Below are positions 34,034-43,610 of a DNA stretch of 64,000 nucleotides, piece by piece. Source of the DNA: Capillimicrobium parvum (GTDB taxonomy: Bacteria > Actinomycetota > Thermoleophilia > Solirubrobacterales > Solirubrobacteraceae); contig NZ_CP087164.1 in the NCBI RefSeq assembly GCF_021172045.1, positions 3,658,001 through 3,722,000 on the forward strand, in the 5' to 3' direction. Every line of letters begins with the position of its first letter. The first letter of the stretch is position 1. A model generated the notes under the pieces. The model did no database searches. It worked only from the letters and a program-made list of their open reading frames with translations, and was not told the origin of the DNA. Position numbers and translations under genes: made by a program.

Positions 34034-35664
34034 GGCGTCGACTCCTGTACGTCGGTGGTGTGCGGGGGGACCGTGGTGTCCGACCGATCGAACTTCCCGT
34101 TCGTCGCGTTGCGCGCCGCCGACGGCGCCCCGAGGCGCTCGAGCAGGTGGTCACCGACACGCAGCGCGTTGGCGATTGCCGTCAGCCCCGGGTTCACGGC
34201 GCCCGAGGACGGAAAGAAGCTTGTGTCGACGACGTAGAGGTTGTCGATGTCGTGGGCTTTGCAGTGGACGTCGAGCGCGGACTGCCGCGGATCCGTGCCG
34301 AAGCGCACGGTGCCACACTGGTGCGCGATGCCCGCGAGGGGGATCTGCTCGCTGAGCACCGACCAGCGCGGGATGCTGGTCTGGTGGCAACCGAGCGGAC
34401 CGAGCAGGTCCTTGAGCTTGGCCAGCAGCCGCTTGTGCGCCTCGGCGTTGTGATGGATCTTGGCGAGATGGATGTTCCCTTGGCGGTCGACCGTGACGCG
34501 GTTGTGCGGGTCCGGGAGATCCTCGGTGGTGAGCCAGAAGTCCATGGCGTGCCTGGCCACGTAGTCGAGCGCGCGGCCGGGGGCGAACCAGGGTGCGCCG
34601 GCGCGGAGGATGTCGCGGTCTGACTTGCCGAGCATCTGGATGTGCCCGAGCGGGAGGTCTGAGTCGCCGGCGCCCCAGTAGTAGTCGTTGAGGCCGAGCG
34701 TCTTCTGGAACTTGGTGTCGTTCGGCGCCTTGGAGATCGCGATCACGGCTGAGTTCAGGTGGGCCATGTAGTGCCGGCCGACGACGTCGGAGGAGTTCGC
34801 CAGGCCGTTGGGGTGCTTGTCACTCACCGAGCGCAGCAGCAGCGCGGCGGAGTTGGCAGCGCCGCAGGCGACGACGACGATGTCCGCGCTGTAGATCTCC
34901 TCCCTCCCACACCGGTCGACCACGACTCGCCTGAGCGAGCGTCCGGAGGCGTTCGCTTCCAAGCGGTGGACTCGGGCGTGGGTGCGCAGCGTGACGTTGG
35001 GGTGCTTGAGTGCGGGGCGCACGCAGACGACGTGGGAGTCGGCCTTGCCCTCGGTCAGGCAGGGGAAGCCGTCGAAGCGGTTGCAGCGCACGCAGCGGCC
35101 GGCGTCCGGGTCGGATTCGTCGAGGTCGACGCCGAGCGGGAGGTGAAACGGCTGATGGCCGGCGCGCAGGAGATCGTCGTGGAGCTGCTGGATGCGCGGC
35201 TCGTGGGAGACGGCCGGGTAGGGGAACGGGCGCGAGCGCGGCGGCTCGGTCGGGTCTTCGCCGGCCTGGCCGTGGACGAGGTAGAGCCGCTCGGCCTCGG
35301 TGTAGTAGGGCTCGAGGTCGGCGTAGGAGATCGGCCAAGCGGGGGACACGCCGCCGTAGTGCTCGACGTCTTGGAACTCGCGCTCGCGAAGGCGGAAGAG
35401 GGCGCCGCCGTAGACCTTGGTGCTGCCGCCGACGAAGTACTGGGCATGAGGCCGGAACGCGACGCCGTGCCGGTCGTACCAGCGCTCGGTGGTGACGTAT
35501 CGCTCGCGGCCGAACACCTCCCTGGAGTCCCAGTTCTCGGGCTCGCGCGGGAGGTAGCCGCCGCGCTCGAGCAAGAGGATCTTCTTGCCCGACGGCGCAA
35601 GGCGGTGCGCGAGCGTGCCGCCGCCGGCGCCCGTGCCGATGATGATCACGTCGTAGGGGTCCAC
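34030..35664 (-). CDS. GMC-family FAD oxidoreductase
   Basis: 544 residues from GTG 35664 (VDPYDVIIIGTGAGGGTLAH). Dinucleotide-binding GTGAGGG, GMC motif GGSTKVYGGALFRLREREF, and a C-terminal active-site region with SFFPSSGAVNPGLTAIANAL (His/Asn area). It oxidises an alcohol or sugar-type substrate. CVRCNRFDGFPC suggests an extra metal or disulfide. It lies between the cyclase and the DUF1440 gene. Confidence 0.9.
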   Translation of the reverse strand: MDPYDVIIIGTGAGGGTLAHRLAPSGKKILLLERGGYLPREPENWDSREVFGRERYVTTERWYDRHGVAFRPHAQYFVGGSTKVYGGALFRLREREFQDVEHYGGVSPAWPISYADLEPYYTEAERLYLVHGQAGEDPTEPPRSRPFPYPAVSHEPRIQQLHDDLLRAGHQPFHLPLGVDLDESDPDAGRCVRCNRFDGFPCLTEGKADSHVVCVRPALKHPNVTLRTHARVHRLEANASGRSLRRVVVDRCGREEIYSADIVVVACGAANSAALLLRSVSDKHPNGLANSSDVVGRHYMAHLNSAVIAISKAPNDTKFQKTLGLNDYYWGAGDSDLPLGHIQMLGKSDRDILRAGAPWFAPGRALDYVARHAMDFWLTTEDLPDPHNRVTVDRQGNIHLAKIHHNAEAHKRLLAKLKDLLGPLGCHQTSIPRWSVLSEQIPLAGIAHQCGTVRFGTDPRQSALDVHCKAHDIDNLYVVDTSFFPSSGAVNPGLTAIANALRVGDHLLERLGAPSAARNATNGKFDRSDTTVPPHTTDVQESTP

Positions 35665-35672
35665 GCGTCCGC

Positions 35673-36515
35673 TCAGACGAGGGCGATCGGGGAGGTCCAC
35701 GCGCCGGTGGCGCCGCGTAGCTTCGGGTGCGTGACGATCAGCGCGAACTCGCGCACGCCGTCGCGCGCGAGCTCCGACGTGTCGAGGTTCTCGACGATGA
35801 ACACGCCGTGGTGCGCGTTGAGGAGCTGAGGGACCTCGAACGGCCGGTCGGGGTCCTCGGCGGGGACCGGACCGTAGCTCCAGGTGTCGCAGCCGGTGAG
35901 CGCGACGCCCCGGCCCGCCAGCCACCTGGCGAGGTCCCGGCCAGGGCCGGGCTCGCCGGCGAGGTAGGTCTCAGCGTCGTCCCAGTGCGCGCCCCAGCCG
36001 GTGTGGAAGAGCACCGCGTCGCCGGGCGCCGGATCGATGTTCGGGATGCCGATCAGCTCACCCGCGCCGAGCGGCGCGACGTCCACCAGCCAGCCGCGGG
36101 TCACGATCTGGGGCACCGCCTCGACGCCGAGGCGAGTCACCCCGGTCGTGCCTGCGAGCTCGGCGACGGTCCAGCCGTTGTAGCCGCGATCACCGATCTG
36201 CAGGTGGCTCAAGGCGTCGAGGTGCGTACCGATCTGCTGGGTCCCGGCAATCTGCTCGGTGATCCAGTTGACGCGGTTTGCGCCGAGGCCACCGCCGTTG
36301 GCGTGATGGGCGGTGGTGACCAGCGTCTGGCGGAAGTAGCGCCCCGAGAACGCGGGCACGTCCGCATCGAGCACTCGCCCCAGGTCGTACATCCGCCCCG
36401 AGCGCACAAGCCGCAGCGCCGCGGCGCGCGTCGCGTCGGTGACGTGATTGAGCATGCCGAGCTGGTCGTCGGAGCCGAACGGCGACGGCCACCAGCTGTT
36501 GCGTTCGCCGCTCAC
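35673..36515 (-). CDS. Cyclase/kynurenine-formamidase-like hydrolase
   Basis: 280 residues from GTG 36515 (VSGERNSWWPSPFGSDDQLG). Metal-binding cyclase motif TQQIGTHLDALSHLQIGDRG (HxDxxxH) and the later VLFHTGWG fit the PF04199 cyclase family. It hydrolyses a cyclic or amide substrate not identifiable here. It overlaps the SDR stop as GTGA and precedes the GMC enzyme by 8 bp. Confidence 0.87.
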   Translation of the reverse strand: MSGERNSWWPSPFGSDDQLGMLNHVTDATRAAALRLVRSGRMYDLGRVLDADVPAFSGRYFRQTLVTTAHHANGGGLGANRVNWITEQIAGTQQIGTHLDALSHLQIGDRGYNGWTVAELAGTTGVTRLGVEAVPQIVTRGWLVDVAPLGAGELIGIPNIDPAPGDAVLFHTGWGAHWDDAETYLAGEPGPGRDLARWLAGRGVALTGCDTWSYGPVPAEDPDRPFEVPQLLNAHHGVFIVENLDTSELARDGVREFALIVTHPKLRGATGAWTSPIALV

Positions 36516-37396
36516 TCGGACGACCACGGCTCGCGGAAGTCCGCGTACAGGGTCAGGCCGCCGTCGACGAAGATCGTCTGCCCGGTGATGTAGGCCGCGT
36601 CGTCGGAGGCCAGGAACGCGCACACGCCGGCCATCTCGTCTGCGCTGCCGGCCCGGCCCAGCGGGATGTGGCTGGTGACCATCTCCGCCTTGACGGGGTC
36701 GTCGACCCAGGCGCGGTTGATGGGGGTGATGGTGGCGCCGGGGCCGACGCCGTTGACGCGGATGCCACGGCCGCCGTACTCGAGCGCGAGCGTTCGCGTC
36801 AGGTTCTGCATCCCGCCCTTGCTGACGCTGTAGCCGAGGTAGTTCGGCTTGGGGATGATCTGATGCACGCTCGAGACGTTGATCACGACGCCCGGCTTCT
36901 CGTCGGCCAGGAATCCCTTGATCGCCTCTCGCGCGCACAGGAACGCGCCCCGCAGGTTGACCGCGAGGACCTTGTCGAAGTCTGCGCTGCCGAGCTCGTC
37001 GGACGGTCGCGAGATCTGGATGCCGGCGTTGTTGACGAGAATGTCGAGGCCGCCGAGGCGCTCGGTCGCGTCGCCGACCATGCGCACGGCGTCGTCCTCG
37101 CGGGACACGTCGCCTTGAACGAGCACGTCGCGGACGCCGTGCTGCCGGACGTTGCGCACGCAGGCATGCACCTGGTCCTCGGTCCCTGCCGCCTCGTCGA
37201 GGGTGGTCAGGTAGTTGATGGCGACGTTGGCCCCGAGCTCGGCGAAGCGCACGGCGATCGCCTGCCCGATCCCGGACGAGCCGCCGGTCACCAGCAGGTT
37301 CTTGCCCTTCAGGCCGGACATGCCGACGCGGCGCGGCCGCGGATCACCGGTGGGCGCGGTCTGCGACACCGGTTCTTCTCCGATGCGCGGGTTCAT
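36512..37396 (-). CDS. Short-chain dehydrogenase/reductase
   Basis: 294 residues. NAD(P) motif TGGSSGIGQAIAVRF, NNAG (DILVNNAGIQ), catalytic Ser in INVSSVHQ and YSVSKGG (Tyr/Lys). It resembles glucose-1-dehydrogenase-type SDRs. Start at ATG 37396 gives an N-terminal extension; ATG 37322 (MSGLKGKNLLVTGG) is the conservative alternative. First gene of the coupled SDR-cyclase-GMC-DUF1440 run. Confidence 0.9.
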   Translation of the reverse strand: MNPRIGEEPVSQTAPTGDPRPRRVGMSGLKGKNLLVTGGSSGIGQAIAVRFAELGANVAINYLTTLDEAAGTEDQVHACVRNVRQHGVRDVLVQGDVSREDDAVRMVGDATERLGGLDILVNNAGIQISRPSDELGSADFDKVLAVNLRGAFLCAREAIKGFLADEKPGVVINVSSVHQIIPKPNYLGYSVSKGGMQNLTRTLALEYGGRGIRVNGVGPGATITPINRAWVDDPVKAEMVTSHIPLGRAGSADEMAGVCAFLASDDAAYITGQTIFVDGGLTLYADFREPWSSE

Positions 37397-37632
37397 GCAG
37401 GCGCCGTGCTTTCCATGCAACCAAGATGCGACGGGCGGCCGTCACCCACAAGAGGTTGTGCGCCTGTGCTGATAACCCGCGCCGATGAGCCAGCGGCTGT
37501 TGGTGACGGCTCCCTCTGCGAGAGCTGAATCACGAGCCGATTGAACGCCGTCACGCTGAGATCAGACGTCGTTGCTCTGACGCGATTCGTTCTCGCGATC
37601 GACAGAGCGAATGGCCGGAGGAGTCTGAGGCC

Positions 37633-37881
37633 ATGCCGACATGGCCCGAGAACCCCGACGAACCCATCGACCCCGCGATCGCGCCGCTCATCGAGGCCGG
37701 CGAGGGCGAAGCGGAGGGCTTCGACGTAGCCGAGGCTGACCTCATCAGGCACGCCGAGCACTCGGACCAGCATGGCACCGATCCCATCTGGCGGGATGCC
37801 GCCGGGTTCCCCCCGGAAGAGATCCCGCGGCTGGATGACGACCGCTACGGCGTGGCCGACGACGAGGACCCGGAGACCTGA
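37633..37881 (+). CDS. Small acidic hypothetical protein
   Basis: 82 residues, MPTWPENPDEPIDPAIAPLI. It is very acidic (GEGEAEGFDVAEADLIRHAE, DDDRYGVADDEDPET), with no Cys or transmembrane helix. The 'EAEGFD.AE..LI.HA.H.D' pattern looks conserved in actinobacteria, from memory. It sits 29 bp before the NTF2-like gene on the same strand. Confidence 0.65.
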   Translation: MPTWPENPDEPIDPAIAPLIEAGEGEAEGFDVAEADLIRHAEHSDQHGTDPIWRDAAGFPPEEIPRLDDDRYGVADDEDPET

Positions 37882-37910
37882 TCGTGTTCAGACAGACAAG
37901 GAGCAAGAGA

Positions 37911-38291
37911 ATGGACGACGCCAAGCAGTCCGCCGAAGATCTGGCGATGCTCGAGCAGCTCAACAAGGACTTCTTTCACTCCGACCAGTTCAGCGATGTC
38001 AAGCGCTTCAGCGAGTTCCTCGCCGAGGACTTCATCTCGCAGTTTCCGGGTGTCACGCGCAACCGTGCCCAGTTCCTCGACTACATCGCCAAGCCGCGCC
38101 CCTTCCAGGATCTCGCTATGCACGACGTCAACATCCGCATCCTCAGTGACGTCGCGTTGATCCACGGCCGTGCCACTTACACCATGATCGCCGACACAGC
38201 GCAGCAGGAGGCTCTGTATACGGACGTGTACCAGAAGCGCGAGGGCACCTGGGTCTGTGTCGCAGCCTGTGCGATCGCTCCGGGCGCCTGA
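37911..38291 (+). CDS. NTF2-like (DUF4440-type) protein
   Basis: 126 residues from ATG 37911 after AAGGAG. N-terminal helices (MLEQLNKDFFHSDQFSDVKR) and the beta sheet with FLAEDFISQFPG, IRILSDVALIHGRATY and VYQKREGTWVCVAA fit the SnoaL/DUF4440 cone fold. It is a small ligand-binding or enzymatic protein of unknown substrate. Confidence 0.8.
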   Translation: MDDAKQSAEDLAMLEQLNKDFFHSDQFSDVKRFSEFLAEDFISQFPGVTRNRAQFLDYIAKPRPFQDLAMHDVNIRILSDVALIHGRATYTMIADTAQQEALYTDVYQKREGTWVCVAACAIAPGA

Positions 38292-38726
38292 CCGCCCGCG
38301 AGGCGACGCGTCGGGAAACCCGCCGTCGGCTACCCGGCGGCTCGGGTGATGTACGACGATCTGGCGGCAAACACGCGCCTGGACGACGCCCGCCACGGCG
38401 GCGAGCGCCGGTGGGCGGCAGATGTCGCACCGGCGGGGACCCTGACGCGCTCGCCTCCTCGCTGCTCGCCCCTCACCGGACGTTCGCTCGGGCCGCGATC
38501 TCTGGTCTGGTCGGCGATCGAGAAACAGAGGCTCGAGCCGATTGAGCCGGCCGGGCCGCGTCGCGGCGGTTCACCCGACGGATCGCGCGCTCTCGCGCAC
38601 GCCGAAGACCTCGCGCTGCTTCGCGCCGCCTGGCGACCCGGCGGCGGCCCGGGGCAACAAGACGAAGCGATCGAGCGATACCGAAGGCGTTCGAACCCGC
38701 CCGGATCCGCGCCGTAGGGTCATCTC
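38292..38726. other. 435-bp region without a supported gene
   Basis: Open frames here are Arg/Pro-rich with no ribosome-binding site and no recognisable motif. It contains the promoter area for 38727. Possibly decayed sequence. Confidence 0.4.
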
Positions 38727-39080
38727 ATGCAAGGCTTGGAAGATGTCAACGTCAGCGACGGCGAGCCCGTTCCGGCTTCCCTGATCCCACGAGCAGTGAC
38801 GGCCGGCGAGCTGCACTTCGACGACGGGGCGATGCAGACGTTCGACCCGAACGGAGACACGAGCTACGTCGAGGCGGACGGTCGATTCACGCACGGCAAG
38901 TGGTACCTCGACGAAGATGGACGCTTCTGCTCGTTCTGGCCGCCGGACTATCGAGCTTGTTACGACCTGCTCTGGATCGTCGAGGGCGACGAGATCGTCG
39001 GGCTGAGATTCACCGAGCCGGGCCGCAGCACGCGATTCGACGGTCGATACAGGACGTCGGCTCACGGGGCCCGCCCGTGA
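38727..39080 (+). CDS. Hypothetical 117-aa protein
   Basis: MQGLEDVNVSDGEPVPASLI. The central part (FTHGKWYLDEDGRFCSFWPP, then CYDLLWIVEGDEIVGLRF) is beta-rich with regularly spaced aromatics and reads as a genuine small beta-barrel-type protein. No family named, no signal peptide. The following 330 bp (39081-39411) hold no gene. Confidence 0.6.
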   Translation: MQGLEDVNVSDGEPVPASLIPRAVTAGELHFDDGAMQTFDPNGDTSYVEADGRFTHGKWYLDEDGRFCSFWPPDYRACYDLLWIVEGDEIVGLRFTEPGRSTRFDGRYRTSAHGARP

Positions 39081-39411
39081 TGCAGCTCACCTGCGAAACC
39101 GTTCTGGCCGAGGGCGTTGTCGACCACGTGTAAAGCGCCGATCCTGTTGGGCGTCGACGAGCGTCCGGCGAACTTCACGTCCTCGGCGTACTCCGGGGCT
39201 CCCCCGCTTTGGTGCCCTTCCTCGCGCCCACCCTGGACCTGGGAGCAGCGGCGGCGATGAGGGGGCGCGAGCAGGGGCCGGACGGCCGGGAGCGAGCGAC
39301 CCGTGACTATCGGCGGATGCGAGGCGCCGGCTGCGCGTCGAGGCTTCGCGCCCGAAGTCCGAGCTGCCGAGTACGCCGCTGCGCCGGCTGTTGACCGGCG
39401 AGTGACCTGGG

Positions 39412-39711
39412 TCAGGCCGCGGCGGCCACCGGCACCGAAGCGAGCCCGGGCCCGCAGGCCCAGACGTCGTCCGTGAGCTGGCCGGCCCGATCAGATGTCC
39501 AGCGCCCGCTCTCGACAAGGTGGTCGCACAGCGTCTGGATGTCTGACACGGCGGCCCTCGCGGCCGCGTCCTCGACGACGTCCGCGCAGAACAGCAGGGC
39601 GTCGGCGGCGTGGCGGATCCGCGCCTGCTCGGAGACCAGCAGCTTGGCAGCGCCCAAGTCCCTCACGGTTCGGATCACGCGGCCGTAGGCGCATGCGCGC
39701 GGACCAGTCAC
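39412..39711 (-). CDS. Hypothetical 99-aa helical protein
   Basis: MTGPRACAYGRVIRTVRDLG. All-helical pattern with ARIRHAADALLFCADVVEDA and QTLCDHLVESGRWT. No family named. The gap to the aldolase (39712-40128) shows no other gene. Confidence 0.55.
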   Translation of the reverse strand: MTGPRACAYGRVIRTVRDLGAAKLLVSEQARIRHAADALLFCADVVEDAAARAAVSDIQTLCDHLVESGRWTSDRAGQLTDDVWACGPGLASVPVAAAA

Positions 39712-40128
39712 AGTCGCTCCTCCTCATGGGCTGACATCACCCCACAGACGGTGCCGCCGCGGCCCGCGCCCGGCAACAGCAAACGCAACGCACATGATCA
39801 GGCTCGCCTCTCACCCATACCCCACGGTCTTCACCTACTTCACCGTCGTGGCGGTTGCGCTCGCGTATTGCGCCCGTTGCCGATTGCCTCGGACGATCGA
39901 CCGTTCGCCCGCGCGGATTGGCGGACGGGCCCGCACGTTGCAGTGTTCGGCGCTCACAAGCAGGGTCCGAACACTGACTGGCTCGGCGAGTCCGAACGTG
40001 GGGCCGTCCCCGGACGCGAGCACAGAAAGGCCACGCATGCCCCTCACAGACCCCGTCGAGACCAGCCCGTGTGATCGTGCGCGCAAGGACGGAACCGTTG
40101 ATGTTCTCGAAGCCGGGACAGGGCACTG

Positions 40129-41205
40129 ATGCCTCTCGCCACGCCGTGTCAGTACGCGGCGATGCTCGACGCGGCGGCCGATCGCGGGTACGCCTACGCG
40201 GCCGTCAACGTCACCTCTTCGGAGACGTTGAACGCCGCGCTGCGGGGGTTCGAGCTCGCGAACGCGGATGGAATCGTCCAGATCACGGTGGGGGCCGCCG
40301 AGTATCTCTCCGGGACCGGAGCGAAGGACGCGCTCCTCGGCGCACGCGCACTCGCCCACTACGCCCACGTCGTCGCCGAGGCGAGTCCGGTCCTCGTCGC
40401 CCTTCACACCGATCACTGCCCACCAGCGCACGTCGACGACTGGCTTCGCCCGCTGCTCGCCGAGTCCCGCCGGCGGGTCGCACGCAACGCCGCTCCTCTG
40501 TTTCACTCGCACATGTTCGACGGCTCCGCGCTTCCGCTCGCGGAGAACCTGCGGATCGCCGCTGACCTGCTCGCGGTGTGCGCCGAGCTCGACGTAGTGC
40601 TCGAGGTCGAATCCGGTGTGGTCGGCGGAGAGGAGGACGGCATCGCCGGGCCCGACAAAGCGCACCCCGACCTCTACACGACCCCCGAGGACCTCCTGCA
40701 GGTCGCCGGCGCCCTGGGTGTCGGAGAGCGCGGCCGGTACCTGCTCGCGGCGGCGTTCGGCAACGTGCACGGAACCCACGCTCCGGGCAACGTGGTTCTC
40801 CGCCCCGAGATCCTGCGAGACGGCCAGCGAGCGCTCGCGACCGCGTACCCCGGCGCCCGCTTCCAGTACGTGTTCCACGGCAGCAGCGGATCGAGCGCCC
40901 AAGAGCTCGCCGACGCGGTCTCGTTCGGGGTGGTGAAGGTGAACGTCGACACCGACAACCAATACGCGTTCACCCGGGCGATCGCCGGTCACGTGCTCGA
41001 CCACTGGGAAGGTGTGCTCAGGATCGACGGCGGCCTCGGGGACAAGCGCAGCTTCGACCCGCGAGCATGGGGCCGCGCCGGAGAGGCAGCGATGGCGGAG
41101 AGGGTCCGGCGCGCGTGCGAGCAGCTCGGATCGGCCGGGCGCAGCCTCGCATCCTCGGCGGCGGTGATTGACGGCGCCGGCCGGGCACTGGCCGATCCCA
41201 GCTGA
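40129..41205 (+). CDS. fba: Class II fructose-bisphosphate aldolase
   Basis: 358 residues. Zinc-binding HTDHCPP (about residues 93-99), EVESGVVGGEEDG, AFGNVHGTH, the phosphate-binding FHGSSGSS (about 249) and VNVDTDNQYA mark the class II family. It cleaves fructose-1,6-bisphosphate to DHAP and G3P. It is a glycolytic gene on an accessory island with no other glycolysis genes nearby, so probably an extra copy. Confidence 0.92.
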   Translation: MPLATPCQYAAMLDAAADRGYAYAAVNVTSSETLNAALRGFELANADGIVQITVGAAEYLSGTGAKDALLGARALAHYAHVVAEASPVLVALHTDHCPPAHVDDWLRPLLAESRRRVARNAAPLFHSHMFDGSALPLAENLRIAADLLAVCAELDVVLEVESGVVGGEEDGIAGPDKAHPDLYTTPEDLLQVAGALGVGERGRYLLAAAFGNVHGTHAPGNVVLRPEILRDGQRALATAYPGARFQYVFHGSSGSSAQELADAVSFGVVKVNVDTDNQYAFTRAIAGHVLDHWEGVLRIDGGLGDKRSFDPRAWGRAGEAAMAERVRRACEQLGSAGRSLASSAAVIDGAGRALADPS

Positions 41206-41513
41206 GTCTCGATCAACGTTGGATCTCGCGGGTGCGGCCGAGAAGGCATCGGCTCACGGGCTGATCCAGCCGCGGTCCCAGATCCTGGGTGCTGGTGCTG
41301 GCCCCAGGCGGCCGCCGGGCGCGTGCGCCTTCGCTCGCCGGTCGCTGCCAGCGGCCCGAGTCCACCGACTCGCGATATGCCCTGGTAGCCCTTGAGCGCG
41401 ACCGCGACCGCGACCGCGAGTGACCCCGCTGCGCGATGCCGACAACGCCGGCCGATCGACCGATCGGCCGGCGGTGTCGAAGAGGACTCTGTCGATGCTT
41501 CAGTTTGCAGGCG

Positions 41514-41807
41514 ATGAAGTTCCCCCGGATGTGCAACCCATGGACCGAGCGCCCGCTCATCGACGACGCCTTCGATGCCTATCTCGAGTGGCGGGACGAG
41601 TCCGCCGAGGTGAGGCACGCCTACGAGCGGTGGAACTGCGCGCCGGCACGCGAGGCCCGGAGGGAGTTCTGGGCCTACCGCGCCGCACTCGAGCGCGAGG
41701 AACACGCCGCACGCGTCTACGGCAGGCTTGCGAGCCGGTTGGACGCGACGACGCGCGAGCGCGCTGAGCAGCGACGCCTCTCACACCTTCGGCCGTTGCT
41801 CTCGTGA
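41514..41807 (+). CDS. Small helical protein, paralogue of 24345-24644
   Basis: 97 residues, MKFPRMCNPWTERPLIDDAF. Shares DAYLEWRDE..EVRHAYERW and YRAALEREEHAARVYGRL with the protein at 24345. Predicted all-helical, unknown function. The 308 bp upstream hold a short GCGACC repeat (41398-41420) but no gene. Confidence 0.65.
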   Translation: MKFPRMCNPWTERPLIDDAFDAYLEWRDESAEVRHAYERWNCAPAREARREFWAYRAALEREEHAARVYGRLASRLDATTRERAEQRRLSHLRPLLS

Positions 41808-41861
41808 CGGCGTTCTCGGTCCTTAGCGTCCACGGCGTGCCGCTGAGCTCTCGTGCGGATC

Positions 41862-43307
41862 ATGCGTAGCGCGAACGACGTCGGGTCGGACGCGCCTCCG
41901 ACGAACCCCACCCCGGGGCTCCGGCGGATCCTCTTCGTCTCTGACGCAGCTGTCGCCGACGTCGACGAGCTGCCGCCCATCGTCCGCGCGATCATCGACG
42001 CCGCGATCGAGGTCTATGTTCTCACGCCTACGCTCCCCGGACGACTGGCCTGGCTCGCCGATGACCTGGATCGATTCCGGCACCATGCCGACGAGCGCCT
42101 CGACACGGTCCTGAGCCAATTGCACGCGATCGGTGCGAACGTGGGCGGCGCGGCTCGCCTGGGAAGCATCCTGACGGTCATCGCCGACGCAGTGACGGCG
42201 TTCGAGCCCGATCACATCCTCATCGCCCTGCACGTCTCAGAGCACGCCAACTGGCAGGAGCGCCGGCTCGTCGAGCACGTCGAGAACCGTTTTCGCCTGC
42301 CGGTCACCACGTTCGCCGTCGACCCCGCCGGGCACACTCGCACGGCCGACGGTCCGCTGCTGCTGTGGTACGACGGATCGGAGGATGCCAAGTACGCGAT
42401 CGAGCACGCAGGGCGCCTGCTGGGCGGCCGCGATGCGCTGGTCGTGACCGTCTGGCAAGCGACGCCCGCACCGGGCAGCCCCGCATCCGCCGGCGTGTCG
42501 GATCTCGTCGACGTCGATCGCGCCGCCGCCGACCTCGGCGAGCGCCTGGCCTGCGACGGCGTTCGCATCGCGCAACAGGCAGGCCTTCACGCCAAGCCGC
42601 TCGCCGTCGAGGCCACCGGACCGGTATGGAGGACGGTCGTCGAGACCGCCGACCGCCACGACGCGGCCACCATCGTCGTGGGATCGGGACCGACCGGTCT
42701 GCGACCGCTGCTTCTGGGAAGCGTCTCGGGCACGATCGTGCATCACGCCGATCGACCCACGCTGGTCATCCGCAGTCCCAGCAGACCGGGCGCTCCGCAC
42801 ACTGAGCACGAGGATTCGGGTCGCCGTGGCGAACGTCATCGGGGCCGGCGCCGCGATCCGTCTGAAGCAGTGCATCCCACCGAAGGAGAGAACATGAGCG
42901 TCGAAGAGATCCTCGGAACGCATCGGCGTCCACTCATCGCCGACGTCGCCACGCTTGCGGCGTGCATCGACGAGTGCGCCGCGTGCGCGGCGACGTGCAC
43001 GATCTGCGCCGACGCGTGCCTCGCCGAGCCCGATATCGAAACGCTGGCTCGCTGCATCCGGCTCTGCCTCGATTGCGCCGACGCGTGCGTTGACGCCGGG
43101 CGCATCCTCAGCCGCCAGACCGACCCTGACGCGGACACGCAGCTCACGGCGCTCCAGGCATGCCTGGCCGCGTGTCGCGCCTGCGCCGCGGAATGCGAGC
43201 GTCACGCGCATCACCATGAGCACTGCCGTCTGTCCGGCGAGGAGTGCCGCCGGTGCGAACGCGCCTGCGCTGACCTGCTCGCGGCCCTTGGCGGCGCGCC
43301 ACGGTGA
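41862..43307 (+). CDS. UspA-like protein fused in frame to a four-helix Cys-rich copper-binding domain
   Basis: 481 codons from ATG 41862. Residues about 15-150 are a degenerate Usp fold (RRILFVSDAAVADVDELPPI). About 165-305 is a full UspA domain (PLLLWYDGSEDAKYAIEHAG, with TIVVGSGPTGLRPLLLGSVS). About 306-344 is an Arg/Glu-rich linker of poor quality. About 345-481 is a DUF326 (Csp-like) four-helix domain with about 18 Cys (DECAACAATCTICADACLAE, CRACAAECERHAHHHEHC). An internal ATG at 42894 has a strong site (GAAGGAGAG), so the copper-type domain can also be made alone. The fusion may be a lost stop codon. The 300 bp after it are empty. Confidence 0.82.
   Translation: MRSANDVGSDAPPTNPTPGLRRILFVSDAAVADVDELPPIVRAIIDAAIEVYVLTPTLPGRLAWLADDLDRFRHHADERLDTVLSQLHAIGANVGGAARLGSILTVIADAVTAFEPDHILIALHVSEHANWQERRLVEHVENRFRLPVTTFAVDPAGHTRTADGPLLLWYDGSEDAKYAIEHAGRLLGGRDALVVTVWQATPAPGSPASAGVSDLVDVDRAAADLGERLACDGVRIAQQAGLHAKPLAVEATGPVWRTVVETADRHDAATIVVGSGPTGLRPLLLGSVSGTIVHHADRPTLVIRSPSRPGAPHTEHEDSGRRGERHRGRRRDPSEAVHPTEGENMSVEEILGTHRRPLIADVATLAACIDECAACAATCTICADACLAEPDIETLARCIRLCLDCADACVDAGRILSRQTDPDADTQLTALQACLAACRACAAECERHAHHHEHCRLSGEECRRCERACADLLAALGGAPR
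42894..43307 (+). CDS. Internal start: stand-alone four-helix copper-binding protein
   Basis: The ATG is preceded by GAAGGAGAGAAC, the best ribosome-binding site in this locus. From here the product is 137 residues (MSVEEILGTHRRPLIADVAT), the normal length of DUF326/Csp proteins, which bind many Cu(I) ions through Cys. Likely the native gene start; longer read-through from the Usp gene remains possible. Confidence 0.7.
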   Translation: MSVEEILGTHRRPLIADVATLAACIDECAACAATCTICADACLAEPDIETLARCIRLCLDCADACVDAGRILSRQTDPDADTQLTALQACLAACRACAAECERHAHHHEHCRLSGEECRRCERACADLLAALGGAPR

Positions 43308-43610
43308 ACCTGACCCGCCACGCACGTGCGCCGACTCCGGGCCGGGACGGCCGTCGCCCTCGCCGCACCCCGCGCGGCTGCCGACGCCGAGCGCAACAAG
43401 CCTGACCGCAGCAACGACGCGCGCTCGCACCGTCGCACACGGTTCACCGACGGCTCGGATGCGGCCGTTATCCGACGGCCCAGGACGAGCGCGCATCTCG
43501 AGCGCGCACACGTCGCGCGGCCCGACCGCTGAGCCGCGCGCCACGCGCCGTGACCGCGGCTGCCGGCGTCTGGCTCCGGTCATCGGATCGGCGAGACATC
43601 GGTGGCGCCA

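Noticed and set aside
41398-41420. Short GCGACC repeat (three units)
   Set aside because: Too short and GC-rich to be more than chance in this genome.
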